Origin: Desmodesmus armatus
Taxonomy: Eukaryota; Chlorophyta; Chlorophyceae; Sphaeropleales; Scenedesmaceae
DNA length: 64,000 bases
Reading direction: 5' to 3'
Assembly (NCBI GenBank): GCA_007449985.2
Contig: VIIQ02000120.1
Location: forward strand, 124,001 to 188,000
Both the position numbers and the translations under genes were made by a program. This document shows, in pieces, positions 22,613 to 33,293 of this stretch; within the stretch, counting starts at the first letter, position 1; each line of letters begins with the position of its first letter. Below the pieces are notes generated by a model. The model saw nothing but the letters and a program-made list of their open reading frames with translations. It had not been told where the DNA came from and ran no database searches.

Positions 22613-23361
22613 GCTGCAGGAGGGTCTGGGAGTGACTAGCTGAAGGGGCTAGGAGTGAGAGACCGCTAGGGTGCTGCCTCTAGGACAGCTTGCCCTCCGA
22701 CTCCACCATAATGACTGAAATGCTGCGACTAGAAAGGGAGAGGGATGCTGCCCACAATCGCGTCGCGAGAGGTGAGCACCACTAGCGATCTTCAGATGTG
22801 AAAACTCAAGAAACACAGAAGATAACTGGCACCCAGGAGAGACACTCACTCAACTGATTTTGAAACCGAAAACGACAGCTGAGAGCTCGGGAGACCACGT
22901 CTATCGACCGAGACTGAACACAGACAACTGGCTGACAACTGGCTCTGGCTGACAACTGGCTGCTCTAACGGGCCAAAAGCTGGCGAGCCCGGGGTTACGA
23001 CGGCTACATGTCTGTAAGCTAGATCCATGCACCACCAATGAATGTGGCGGGTGCACGGCCTAAATGGCTGGGCTGGCAACTGGCAGAGTAACTGCATCAC
23101 ACATGTCACACCTGTAATGCAAGCTGCTCTGACAGGTGTACACAAAAGCACGCATGCACCAATAAGAACGCTACAAGACCAATACTGCATGCGGACAACA
23201 GGAACACTCTGCAACCAATGCTCGGGGTGGGCGTTAATGTGCGCCCTGAGCATAGCCTTAAAAGACTGCACAACCCGCTCAACAGCCCCATTGGCCGCGG
23301 GGTGCACAGCACTGGTGTGTACATGAAAGACACAACAGCACAACTCAAACTACTACACGCA

Positions 23362-23689
23362 TGCATGTGCGCACCAACACATGCTGCACAAACTGCTGAC
23401 GCTGAACCAGGGCTCCACATGTACACCTAGAGAATTGCAGGACAAACACCCAGGTTGCCACACACCCGACTTCTGTGGCTGGCATTCAGCACAATATGTA
23501 TGCTCACTATCTGATCCACCCATTCCACAATGCACCTTTCATGCGTCCGTGGTGCTCGACAGCACAACCAGAACCATATGATGGAGTGTCGCACTGCATC
23601 ACACCTTCGGGACAACAATGTACTGCTTGATTTTCCAAGGATGGATCAAATCCATCTAGCCAGCAACACAGCTAGGGCACATGCCCTAA
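23362..23689. other. Short spacer, nothing recognised
   Basis: Between the right flank of element A and the stop of the Hint-domain gene I see no gene or repeat. Confidence 0.5.
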
Positions 23690-26600
23690 TCACAGCCCTA
23701 TAGGAACAGCAGCGTCCGGCCATGTCTGCTTCTGAGATGCACGCGTGCCACGTGCACCCGGCTTCACCCACACAGTGTCACCGCTCAAGACTGCCACTAC
23801 GTCTTCCAAAGTAATGGCAGATGACGGGTCCTGCTGCCACTGCTGATACCTTGGTACGAACCAGTCCCGCATTGCAGGGTAGCTCAGGGACTCTCCAGCT
23901 CGCAGATGTGGCAGGTTTGCAGCTGAGATCACTGCAAGGCCAGGCCACTGCGGTCGTCCATCCCAGGACCCATTGAAGCCGGGAGTGCCAACAGGCTGAA
24001 ACCTATTCATCCAGTTGGGTGACGAGGTGTAGAGGGACAGGGCTTGCTTCACACCATCAAGCCCCTCGATGCCAACCAGGGGGATCCGGGAGTCTACAGA
24101 TCTGCAGCGACAGGCAGCAGGCAAGGCGGTGCAGGCCGTCCTGTCAGTGAGCAATGCACCATGACAAAATGCGGGCAGTGTGGCCAGCGCCAGAACATAG
24201 GGGGTGCCAACATAGGGGGTCTGGCAGAGCCTACGAGCAGCCCTGCTATAATACATCTCTGTAATCAGTATTACAAGAATCAGAAGGAGCAGCACTTCAA
24301 TTTATGGCATATGTTCTTACGGCCGCCTTTCTTAGTAAAGCAAGGTGCAAGGTGGCCACTACATGACTCACTAGCAGTACTGCCAACAGCCATCCGAGGC
24401 TGCATGTGCTATAGGGCGGCTCTGCTTTTACCTGGGCGTGACAACTCCATCTGCAATCAGGTAGCCCTTGCCAATGGCCGGCACGTACAGCCCAGAAGTC
24501 CGCAGCTTCTCAGCCGTCAACACGGCAACGACCTTGAAGCCAGCAGAAGGGTCGGCATCATCTTTCAACACGGCCATGAGGTCTCCAGGCTTCACGGTTT
24601 GCGCCTGGATTTGGAGCTACTGCATGGTGTATATCTGCAGTGTTTACAGTTAGCTGCTGGGCTGCATGCAAAGATGCATGTGGTGTATCCGGCAGCTTCT
24701 GGCTGCATGCAGTTGACTAATGCCGATTTGTCAGGCTTAGTCATGGGCTGTGCTTTGCCCTATATATGGTCAGTAGTACCCCTTGCGATGCACTCATTGC
24801 ATGTGTGTGTGTCGTGTGTCTTTCAAGGGCACTGATGAGACCCCGTGGCTGGGGTCGAAACCGGTCTGCCTTGCCCGTGTTCCACAGCGCCTGTTGGCTG
24901 TGTGGCACGTATTCACCAGTCGTTTGCTGGTCAACAAGTTACGTTTGTAGCCTGGATAAGCCTGAAACTACCCACTGCATACAACAGACAGGGGAGGAGT
25001 GTGCGTCAGACAATGCACGGCATGCAAAGATCATAAAACTTGCAACCGCCACTAGGAGACTCAGGTGACTATCTCAATTCACACCTGGAGCCACTTTGGG
25101 GAAATGGCCATTGCGGTGCAGTCCCTTGCGCTCACATCCCAAGAGCAACACTGTGTGTCTCGCGCTGGTGTGTCAGCTCCCTCTCTTTTCCTCTGCATCT
25201 CTCAAGCATAGACACCGTCAAACTTACATTGCTCCATGTTTGTTGCTTCGTCCCCCACAGCAGCAGCCACCAGCCTGTAGATGAGGTGGGTGGGTGAAAC
25301 AGTCAGGCTGCCCTGACCTCCAGAGGGCTTGTCAAAGGTAAGGCGCACATGGGCAGATTCGGTGTCCTCAGCTTGACCCCAGTTCATCACCTCACACCAA
25401 GTGAGGTTGCTGGGTACACGCAGGTCGTCACCAACATCCAGGCACTGCAAGAGCTGCCCAGTGCGGACCTGCCTGATGGCCACGGTCATGGGGGGCCCAC
25501 GGCCACCAGCGTCGCGCACAATTACTTGTGTATCTCCGGCAAAGCAAGGGTTGCCACCTGCGGCAATCAAGAATAACCGTTGCTTGACAAATGGAAGTTC
25601 TGTCCAGGCAAGGCATGACATAATTACGTCGTGAGTGGCAGTGCTGAAATGTGACGTGCAATGACATCAGGTACAAGCACTTGCCAAATGATGCTCGGCG
25701 GCCGAGCTGCTCGGCCAGGCAGCCTAGCGTGATGAGTCGTGTTCTGTCTCTAGTCAAGCATATGGGACTCACATCGGTAGGATGGTGGTGTGTTAAAATC
25801 ACTGTTGCATGAGCCACTGCAGCACTCGGCATCCCCTTGTATAGTATCGCCAGAGCACTCAGTGCCAGAAAGCAAACAGCCTTCAAGGGCAGCACCGTGG
25901 TTGCCGCGAAGCGCCGTTGTAAAGAGCATCAAAGAGAGAGGGTGGCCAAGGGGGCATCATCATCAAGGTCATCATCATCCAGTGGCAGAAGCAGAAGGGA
26001 ACAAACAGGGCAACCCGCAGCGTGTGATATATGTCGTCGACTAGTTGCAACCTGGCAATGTGCACACATCTGCAGTCATGATGGGGATCACCAGGACACA
26101 CGCTAGTAGCTCTCAGCTCCTCCTCCTGCTTTCCCTGGGGCTGCATTTGTATATCTCCAGCATGTTTAATCACTGATCAACTGATTGATGTTTCTCTCAC
26201 AAGACAGTTCTGCAGAGCTGGCTGCGCAGTGCACTGACCCAGTGTCCGGACAAAGAGTGTTGAGCACAACCAACATGCTACCTGCTGTACATCTGAGCGG
26301 AGGGGAAAGGAACTTACATGAGCCAGCATCTTCAACAACATCACAAGTTACGTCTTGTCCCCGCGGGCAGCAGTCCTGTGTTGCTGCACCTGCAGTCACA
26401 TGGCACATGAAGCACGGAATACGAACTGTCACTGTGGGGAGAGTGAATGCCAGGCGTTCTGCCCTGCCACGCCGGTCCAGCAGAGCAAATATGCGAGCAG
26501 GCAGCAGAGACGGGGCTGTGACAACACACCAGCGCCTTGTCAGATGAGTGCCGCACCGAGCATGTGTTCTGTGCTGAGTGTGTATATGCTCACTGGTTAC

Positions 26601-27454
26601 CCAACACACAACTTTGATACAGCGCTCTTCTGACAAGGCACTCATACTTCGGCAGCCAACCCCCTTCCTCGGTGCAACATCCCGTGTCACAAGGCCTGGT
26701 ACTTCTGCCACAGCATGCACTCACAGCTTTGCGCCAGCTCTTGACACTCCTCTTCAGGGACTACATGGCAGCAGCAGGAACGTGCACACAAGGAGAGAGG
26801 TCTTGTCAGTTATTGATTGCAAACACATTGCTGCCAGTCAAGTTCACCAGGCAAAACCTCCACTGCATCATGTGCAGACGGTGCTGGCTTCAAACCACCG
26901 CCATACAAAGCTTCCCAGCAACTGCTGCATGTGATGCTGTCAGCGGGCAGCAAGCTGCAGCTTGATGGGGTTGGGGTACTTCCTAAGGTGTTGTCTGTCG
27001 ATTGAGCCCGTGTGCACTGCAATTGTCTAAAGCACGCACCTTCAGGAGCGACAGAGTCTTTGCCAAAAGGGTTCTGCATCAGAGATTCCCAAAAGTAGGG
27101 CCCCCCCTGCAGAGCATAATGCCACATCAAGGGCAGCCTCAAGCTTGGTCATTGCTGACCGAGATCAAAGTACGGCTTATTCAATTCAAACGTCTCACGC
27201 AACTGCAGATGTCCATACAGTCAACTGTGCAACCAACCAACAAGAAACCGTCATCAGTCTGCATCTGCTGAAGGAGCTTCGAAGGCTCTGTGAAGATCAC
27301 TTACTTCCATGTTTGAAGGGTAATAGCCATCATCATGGTAGCCCCGAGCAGAAGACGCTGCACTACTTGCTTGCCCAGCCACCGCTGTGACAGCCAGCAA
27401 CAGCAAAAGCACCGCACAGCCGCAGAACCGACAGCTTCGCATCGCTTGTATCAT
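23690..27454 (-). CDS. Secreted Cys-rich protein with Hint (hedgehog/intein-type) domain
   Basis: Exon 1 (27454-27305) has a signal peptide: MIQAMRSCRFCGC, then a hydrophobic core LLLLLAVTAVAG. Exon 2 (27106-27040) joins in phase and reads GGPYFWESLMQNPFGKDS. Next come several short Cys-rich stretches between about 26950 and 25790, each with a CC pair: ACCPLTAS, CDTGCCTEEGG, QDCCPRGQDVTCD, GDAECCSGSC. Their splicing is not resolved. The Hint domain starts in exon 25557-25228 with NPCFAGDTQVIV (Cys nucleophile) and continues to LTVSPTHLIYRL (block-B histidine). The second half is in exon 24604-24432: TVKPGDLMAVL, then GLYVPAIGKGYLIADGVV. The last exon (24101-23690) joins in phase and encodes a tail of unknown fold. 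Hint domains cleave their own chain by N-S acyl shift, so I infer a secreted precursor that processes itself. The phase between the two Hint exons does not match, so an exon may be missing. Confidence 0.75.
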
Positions 27455-28372
27455 CCGATCTGAAAATGTTGATGCCTGTTGTCTGCTACTGGAGGACAGC
27501 TGGGAGGAGTTCTCCTGGAAAAGCTGGCAACACTGAGGGACTGAACCGACTACACAGTACGGGGATGATGTCTGAGCGGTTCCCCGACCTCAAGTCGAGG
27601 GCTTCTTGTTGGGGATGCATTGTCATGGTCAGTCAAACCTGGCGGGAGGTGCCAAACAAGCCAGACAGTTGCTGAAAGTGGTAGCTATTATGCTGTTAAT
27701 GCGCAGCATCATGCTCAAAGTGCGTCAGAACCAATCAAGAGCTAGAGTCATGGGCGAGTCAATTATTGCATGCACGCTATAACTGGTTTTGAAGCCTCTT
27801 GCGGCTCCAACAAAATCAAACTGCCATTACAATCACTACAAAGCTGCCCGAGCCGCTCTATCGCCCTCAACTGCCGTCAATCAGTGTGTCAGGTCGCAGG
27901 TGATTATCACGAAATTTTCACATGTTCAGTGAGGGCATGGTGTGGCAGGGCAGCAGAGGTTGCTCCACCCCAGCACATTCAGAGCTTCTGATACAGGCTT
28001 AACCAGTTAGCCTGCAGCTGAATGCAGATCAGAGCTGCACATTGAGGCAGCCAATGACGCCAGCAGCTGCGAGCCCGAAGCAGGACCCACCCACACACCT
28101 GACAGTTAGATGGTCGATGTCACACCTGTAGCTATGAAGCTGATTGAGCCCAAGGTGAGGACAGCGTCCGACCCTGACAAGGCACAGTTCACCAACATCA
28201 ACCGCCTGAGCCTAAGCTGTCCCTGTTTGACTCCTTGTCAAAGTCAAACCTTGGCTGATCTTCAGCAACAAGGCATGAGCAGGTCAGCTGACTTAACACG
28301 CGCATCTGACCAGCTGAAGAGAAGTTCGCTAGCATCCTCATTCCTCCTCCGCACCCAAACTATCAAGCAGCA
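27455..28372. other. Divergent intergenic region between the Hint gene and STIC2
   Basis: About 0.9 kb between two divergent starts. No other gene is recognised. It should hold both promoters, but no clear core element stands out. Confidence 0.4.
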
Positions 28373-31300
28373 ATGTTGTGTGCAACACCACAGCGCGCAG
28401 GCCTGGTGGCACGCTCAGCAAAGCAGCAGCAATGCAGGTGACTGAGTTGATCGCTCACAGGCCACAATGTGCTGGCACGGGGATTTTGACGTGTCTCATC
28501 GTTGTGGTGGTGATCTATGTGACGCAGAGTGGTGCGCCCAGCAGTCAGCAGGCGTCAGCTCAAGGCGCAAGCGTTGTTTGGTGGAGGCAACAAGGAGGTG
28601 AGCTGCTGTGCATGCAGGCTGTGTACTGCAAACTTGTGCACTGCTGCTACTGCTGCATGCATGCATACAAGGTGTGTGTTGCACCACAAGCCTGCAGCAG
28701 TGCTGTTTAAAGCTTGTTGCAGAAAGAGGGCAACTTGAGCCCAACCACAAACAGCAGGAGGCCCAGCACCAACATAATCATAGTGCATTGTGATGAACAC
28801 TGCTGCCAGCAGACCAAATGCATGCATGTATTTGTTGATATGTTCAGCGGGATCGACGTCGTTCAGTCATGCAAAAATGTTCTTAATCATATGAATGCAT
28901 CACTAGAAGCAGTCCCATCATCAGTAGATGCCTTCTCTGTTGTCTGATGTAGTTGTGTCCTGGTGGCCTGCGCTGCATATGGCCGAAAATGCACCTGCAG
29001 CACCCTTCCCACTCACCTCTCATCATCAACCCAACAACCCACAATGTGTGCAACCTAGCAGCAGTGTCGCCTGCAGCGGCAGCACCACCCACCCACTGGT
29101 CTCATCCTGTGGCTGCATGCATGCATATGTCAACCTTGGACTCCTTCATGCGTGCCTGTCGCCGCAACCACACATGCAACTGGTTTGCTGGCTCGTCAGC
29201 GACATCACCACGCCCACTGGGCTTCCCAACCAGACACTCGTGCTCAACTGTCCCGCACACAACCGTAGCGGCAGGTGCTGCACACGTCAGCGCCAGGCTA
29301 GTGTTGCTGTCGAAAGGTTTCCAGCTTGTGCTGATTTACTGAGCATCTTCCATGGTCCTGTCCTCTCTGCTGCTGCTGCTGCTGCTGCCGCAGGGAGGTG
29401 GTGGCGGCATGCCCAACCCCTTTGACATGGGCAAGCTGATGGAGAGTGTGAAGAAGGCACAGCAGATGGTGCAGGTGGAGACGCAGCGCGTGCAGGCAGA
29501 ACTAGAGGCGTGAGTCACTGCTGTGTTTTTGGGGGGGGGGGGGGGGAGCAGCCGCAGACTGAGATAGCACAAGCAGGAGCAGCAGCAGCAGCTGTGTGTT
29601 GACAGAGAGACTGCATGCGTGCACATGCATGCTGGTGCTGTGTGTGTGTGGGGGGGGGGGGGGTGTCGCATCGGGTGCAGGCAGAGCTAGAGGCGCCAGT
29701 GGCCGCTGTGGGAGGCCTTTGGGAGCAGCAGCAGATTGAGACAGCACAAGCAGCAGCACCAGCAGCAGCAGCTTTGTGTGTTTTGGCATGGGGTTGGGTG
29801 GTTGGGGGTTGGGTAGGTGGGGGGGGGGGATTTCTGCGGTGGGTTCAAGCAGAGCTCAAGGCGTGAGTGATCCTGTGAAGGCTGGGTCGTGGCAATACTT
29901 GTGCAGCTGCAGCAGTAGCTGCAGCGCATGCTATGAGTGCACGGTGAGATGAGGGGAGGACAGATGGGCGCAGTGGGTGCAGGCGCTGTGTCCTGGGACG
30001 GGGGGTGGGGTGGGGGGAGCAGCTGCCGCGTAACAGCAGCAGCAGCAGCAGCAATGCATGGTGTGACTGTGCGCGACGACGGGAGAGGAGGGGACAGCAG
30101 CAGGCGCAAGCAGCAGCAGCAGTAATGCATGGCGTGTTTGTGCGCGACGGCGGGGGAGGAGGGGACAGCAGCAGCCGCAAGCAGCAGCAGCAGTAATGCA
30201 TGGCGTGACTGTGCGCGACGGCGGGGGAGGAGGGGAGCCGCAAACAGCAGCAGCAGCAGCAATGCATGGTGTGACTGCGGGCGCGCGGGGGGGGGGGGGA
30301 GGGGGGGGGGGGCGCAGCGGGTTTAGGCATGCGTGACATACGGCCTCAAATGGCAGCAGCGAACTTGTGCAGCAGCTGCTGGTGTGCAGCTGCACTAGCA
30401 ATGAATGCGTCAATGCGATGGCGTGGGAGGAGGGATGGCGCATGGGCATACAGAAGGTGCAGATTCGCATCGCAGATGCAGTTGGAGGTAGTCGCGTGTT
30501 CTCATTCGTGCACCAACAGCATCATTGAAGTGTTGTTCCTACTGATGTAGTGATGGGGGTCCCGCAAAGCAAGCAAGGCAAACATGATGTCAAGGCACTT
30601 GCCCTTCATCTGACTGCAGCTGCTCCTGCCTTGTCTGTGTTGTATTGCTGCTGCCCCCTGTGCTGCCGTGACTGTTGCTGGCTGTCGTGCATGTTTCCAC
30701 TTTCGCTCCCTCACTGGATGGGTCTGCTGTGTGGTTGTGCCCCATTGGATGATGTTGGATCCACAGCACTGAGTTTGATGGCTATGATGAGGATGAGACT
30801 GTCAGGGTGAGTGAGAGTGAGAGTGAGAGTGGGAGTGGGAGTGGGAATGGGACTGAGGGGGTGGGACATGCACAACTTGGCCAGTCGTGCACATGCTTTT
30901 GACTATCCCAACAAACATTCAAGCAGCGCATGCGCGTGCTTGTACAGCATGCGCCCAGCTTCTCTTTGTTAGCTATCATGATGAGTTTGCATTGTTATCA
31001 CCGTCCTCCGTCCTTTTTGCCCCCATACAGGTTGTGATGAACGGCAACCAGGTGCCCATCACCACAGAGATCAGCGACGAGGCAATGGCAATGGGGGCAG
31101 AGGTGAGGCAGTGGGACAGGTGACTGAATACAGGATAAGAACACGGGTGTCCGTATTGCGCTGGTGGACTTGCTGGTGTGTAAGCCCTTCAGCTGGGATA
31201 TGGTGCGATGTTGATCACAGAATGGCTGAGTTTTTTTTGAGCCTGACTGTCTTAGGAGGCATGCAAACCGTCCTAGCAAGCTTGGCATCAGAGTTATGAT

Positions 31301-32081
31301 GTTTGTGAAGGCTCACATGCAGCGGCCATACCAAGTCGGCGTGGGCAGTGCGTTGCGCAACACTGACGTCCTAAGCCGTGCCATGCTGTGTGCGCTGTTG
31401 TGCGCAGGAGCTGTCCCGTCGGTTGACAGCAGCCATGAAGGAGGCACATGGCAAGTCAGTGACAGGTGAGAGGGGCGCGGCGGGGGGGGGGGGGGGGCAG
31501 CGGAACACTGTGTCCCACGCTCAGGGGCAGCGAAACACTGTGTCCCACGCTAAGCATCTATCAAGGGTGTGTCTGCAGCATTGTACTGGTGTGGCAGCAC
31601 CTGAAGCAGCTCGTTGTACTGCATTGCACTGCCAGTATGTAGTGACATGCTGCAGCACACAGCATGTATCGATGTCAGCCCGTGCTGCAACAGCAGCACG
31701 TCATGAGCAGTGCTGTAGCCACACACAGCCAGGCGCACTGCTTGCGGCACCAGTCCGTGCCAGACATGCTTTGCCTTCAGCGGTCACAGCCCCAACAGCG
31801 TGTGAGCCAGGTTTGCACTGGCACCAGAGCCAGTGCGGCACTGGGAAGGTCCCTATGTTGATGGGCCTGCCGTGCTGAGCCATGTGACGCACTGTCCTGC
31901 CCAGAAGTGCCATGTGCGCTGTGTCATGCTGTGCCGTGCCACGCCACGCCAAGTGTGCTCACGATCTGCTGTGCTGTGCTGTGATGTGCTGCACACAGGC
32001 ATGAAGGGCAAGATGCAGGACTTGGCCAAGAACCTGGGCCTGCCAAACCCAGCTGCTTTGACCGGCGGCCAGGGTATGTAA
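28373..32081 (+). CDS. STIC2: Plastid YbaB/EbfC-family protein (STIC2-like, 167 aa)
   Basis: Seven exons join in phase: 28373-28437, 28528-28597, 29394-29509, 30767-30806, 31031-31102, 31408-31465 and 31999-32081 (504 bases including stop). Exons 1-2 give an Arg/Ala-rich transit-peptide-like start (MLCATPQRAGLVARSAK), then the junction LKAQALFGGGNKE. The YbaB fold follows: MGKLMESVKKAQQMVQVETQ, ATEFDGYDEDETVRVVMNGN, PITTEISDEAMAMGAE, ELSRRLTAAMKEAHGKS and MKGKMQDLAKNLGLP. Bacterial YbaB/EbfC binds DNA as a dimer. The plant homologue STIC2 acts in the chloroplast with thylakoid protein targeting. The start ATG is chosen because it makes a presequence that splices in frame. The stop at 32079-32081 overlaps a donor-like GTATGT and a TGTAA word. 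Intron 3 holds repeat copies of the end of exon 3. Confidence 0.9.
29510..30330 (+). repeat. Tandem arrays in STIC2 intron 3, including copies of the exon 3 end
   Basis: Two arrays follow each other. First, the end of exon 3 (GCAGGCAGAACTAGAGGC plus GTGAGT) recurs at about 29673-29695 (donor lost) and 29841-29868 (donor GTGAGT kept), spaced about 183 and 170 bases. Long G-runs and CAG tracts lie between the copies. Second, four ~70-bp units from 30039 onward carry AGCAGCAGTAATGCATGG, GTGCGCGACGGCGG and GGAGGGGACAGCAGC. G-runs of 12-15 bases at 29529, 29650 and 30286-30312 may form quadruplexes in the transcript. Confidence 0.8.
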
Positions 32082-33293
32082 ACCCAAGATGGGCAACTGG
32101 AAGCAGCATCTCAATAATGCAGGGATGTCGTTTTTGTTGAGGACCTGTTGATTGTTTAGGGCACAGCTCCGCCCTCCTACATATGTTGTTGCAGTCTTAT
32201 GGTAACAGGTGCCGGCAGTGATCCTTGCGCTGCTGTTGTTGTTTGCGTTGGTGGCGGTTGGCATGCCTTCTGATGCTTGCAACACATACCGATGGTCTCT
32301 TGGTTGCTTGTCTTGGTGACCCACACTGCTCAAACGGCTGACCCAACCAGCGGGGTCCTTTGTTCAAAGGGTTCGCATCAGGCACAGTCAGCGCATCGCC
32401 TTGAATGGGTTGTTTCCCGCAAGGAAGAATGGCACAATAGCTTGTTATCATGCTCTGGCGCTGAACCCTACTTGACTGTGTGGTGGTCGTTGTGCATGTG
32501 GGCATGCTGTGTCACGCTGTGCTGGCAGCAGGTCTTGATGCACGTCCTCTGCAAGGAGCGTGCTGTGATTGCCGTCGTGTACACGTGACAGCAGCCTTGT
32601 GCGGTGCCAGCAGCAGCTGTGCGGCTGCATGGCAGCAGTCTTGCATGTTTTTGGCGGTGACTTGTGTCCTCATGCCTTGCCTGCAGGATGTTTTTGCAGT
32701 GGTTCGTTTGCTGTTGGGTTGGATGTGTGTGCCAGCACACTGCAAATTACGTTGTTGCATCGCATATGCTGCAGGGTTTGTAAGTGTCAGGTGCTGTTGA
32801 GAGTGGAGTGTTGGGGTGTGAAGCCATAGCCGAGCTTTGACACTGCATTCGCCAGTCATCCCACACACATTCTTGTACAGCAATTCATGGGGAACGAACA
32901 TCTGTAATCACATCAACAGTATGAAAGAAGCCACATCAACACAGCAGAACAGCCATCACAAGCAGCCACGCAGCAGTCAGCACATACGCAGGGCCTCCTT
33001 CACAGAGGAGCTACTGGCCCACGTATGTTGCTGCCCGTCTGTGCGTGACTGGCAGCCGCACTTCCTTTCACATGTCACCACACGGCCAACGCCAAATGGG
33101 CTTTCGTGAAGGCAGGTGGCCCAAATTTGCGGTCTGAAAACCGATCTGATCTGCGTTCAAACTTGGCCGAGGTCGGTTCAAGAGAAAACCTTCATATGAT
33201 CACATTCGCTTGCCATCATCAGCTTTATCTTTGTGACCTAGCACTCAAAACATCCAAGCCCCCCAACATTGGACCCCCATCCTGTCAGTCACC
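32082..33293. other. Intergenic, nothing recognised
   Basis: About 1.2 kb between STIC2 and the first F-box/LRR gene. The frames here overlap on both strands and carry no motif. It presumably contains the STIC2 3' UTR and the promoter of the next gene. Confidence 0.45.

Larger units (their letters stand above)
19359..23175 (-). mobile_element. Element B: split-repeat element nested in the integrase, AGAC target duplication
   Basis: AGAC flanks the element at 19355-19358 and 23176-23179. The ends are TGTAG and CTACA. Unit B-I (23175 to 21062) carries a long Gln-rich reading frame. Unit B-II (21058 to 19359) is non-coding. TAA lies between them at 21059-21061. The units share an apparently identical 145-bp end (23031-23175 and 20914-21058) and an identical 31-bp opposite end (21062-21092 and 19359-19389). 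Precise excision restores the interrupted integrase frame, which fixes both borders independently of the repeats. The near-identity of the repeats suggests B is younger than A. No transposase or polymerase is visible, so mobility must have come from elsewhere. Confidence 0.82.
18836..23343 (-). pseudogene. Ty3/gypsy-like integrase, C-terminal half, split by element B
   Basis: Two minus-strand pieces belong together. The piece at 23343-23176 reads TSAVHPAANGAVERVV, the end of the integrase core including the glutamate of the DDE triad (NG.VER). It stops at RMQYW. The piece at 19358-18836 resumes with LHTALGVRPHEMVFGRRP and continues into the SH3-like C-terminal domain (RVGDWVLEIV, MKGPFKVVDFVGPGG) to a stop at 18836. 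Removing 19359-23175 and one AGAC copy joins the pieces in frame. The two catalytic aspartates, the zinc finger, reverse transcriptase and gag are absent. The reading frame begins within about 50 bases of the element end, so only the last third of an integrase was ever in this unit. It is non-functional as it stands. Confidence 0.85.
16883..23357 (-). mobile_element. Element A: composite split-repeat transposable element, CGCA target duplication
   Basis: The 4-bp word CGCA flanks the element at 16879-16882 and 23358-23361. In minus orientation it begins TGTAGTAGTTTGAG and ends CACACCACA. Two units are joined head to tail. Unit A-I (23357 to 18781) carries integrase remnants and the nested element B. 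Unit A-II (18777 to 16883) is non-coding. They are separated by TAA at 18778-18780 (TTA on -). Both units start with the same 37-bp end (23321-23357 and 18741-18777, one mismatch). Both finish with the same ~20-bp end (18781-18803 and 16883-16902; the second lacks three bases). The two end sequences are imperfect inverted copies of each other. TG..CA ends and 4-bp duplications fit DDE-integrase insertion. The split arrangement fits tyrosine-recombinase retroelements better. No reverse transcriptase was seen, so it is probably non-autonomous. Confidence 0.72.

Noticed and set aside
28529..28738. STIC2 starting at the ATG inside exon 2
   Set aside because: An upstream exon (28373-28437) splices into this frame exactly and supplies a transit-peptide-like N-terminus.
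29687..30470. Long minus-strand frames (164-191 codons) in the STIC2 intron
   Set aside because: They are translations of the reverse strand of CAG/G-rich tandem repeats within an intron of a well-supported gene.
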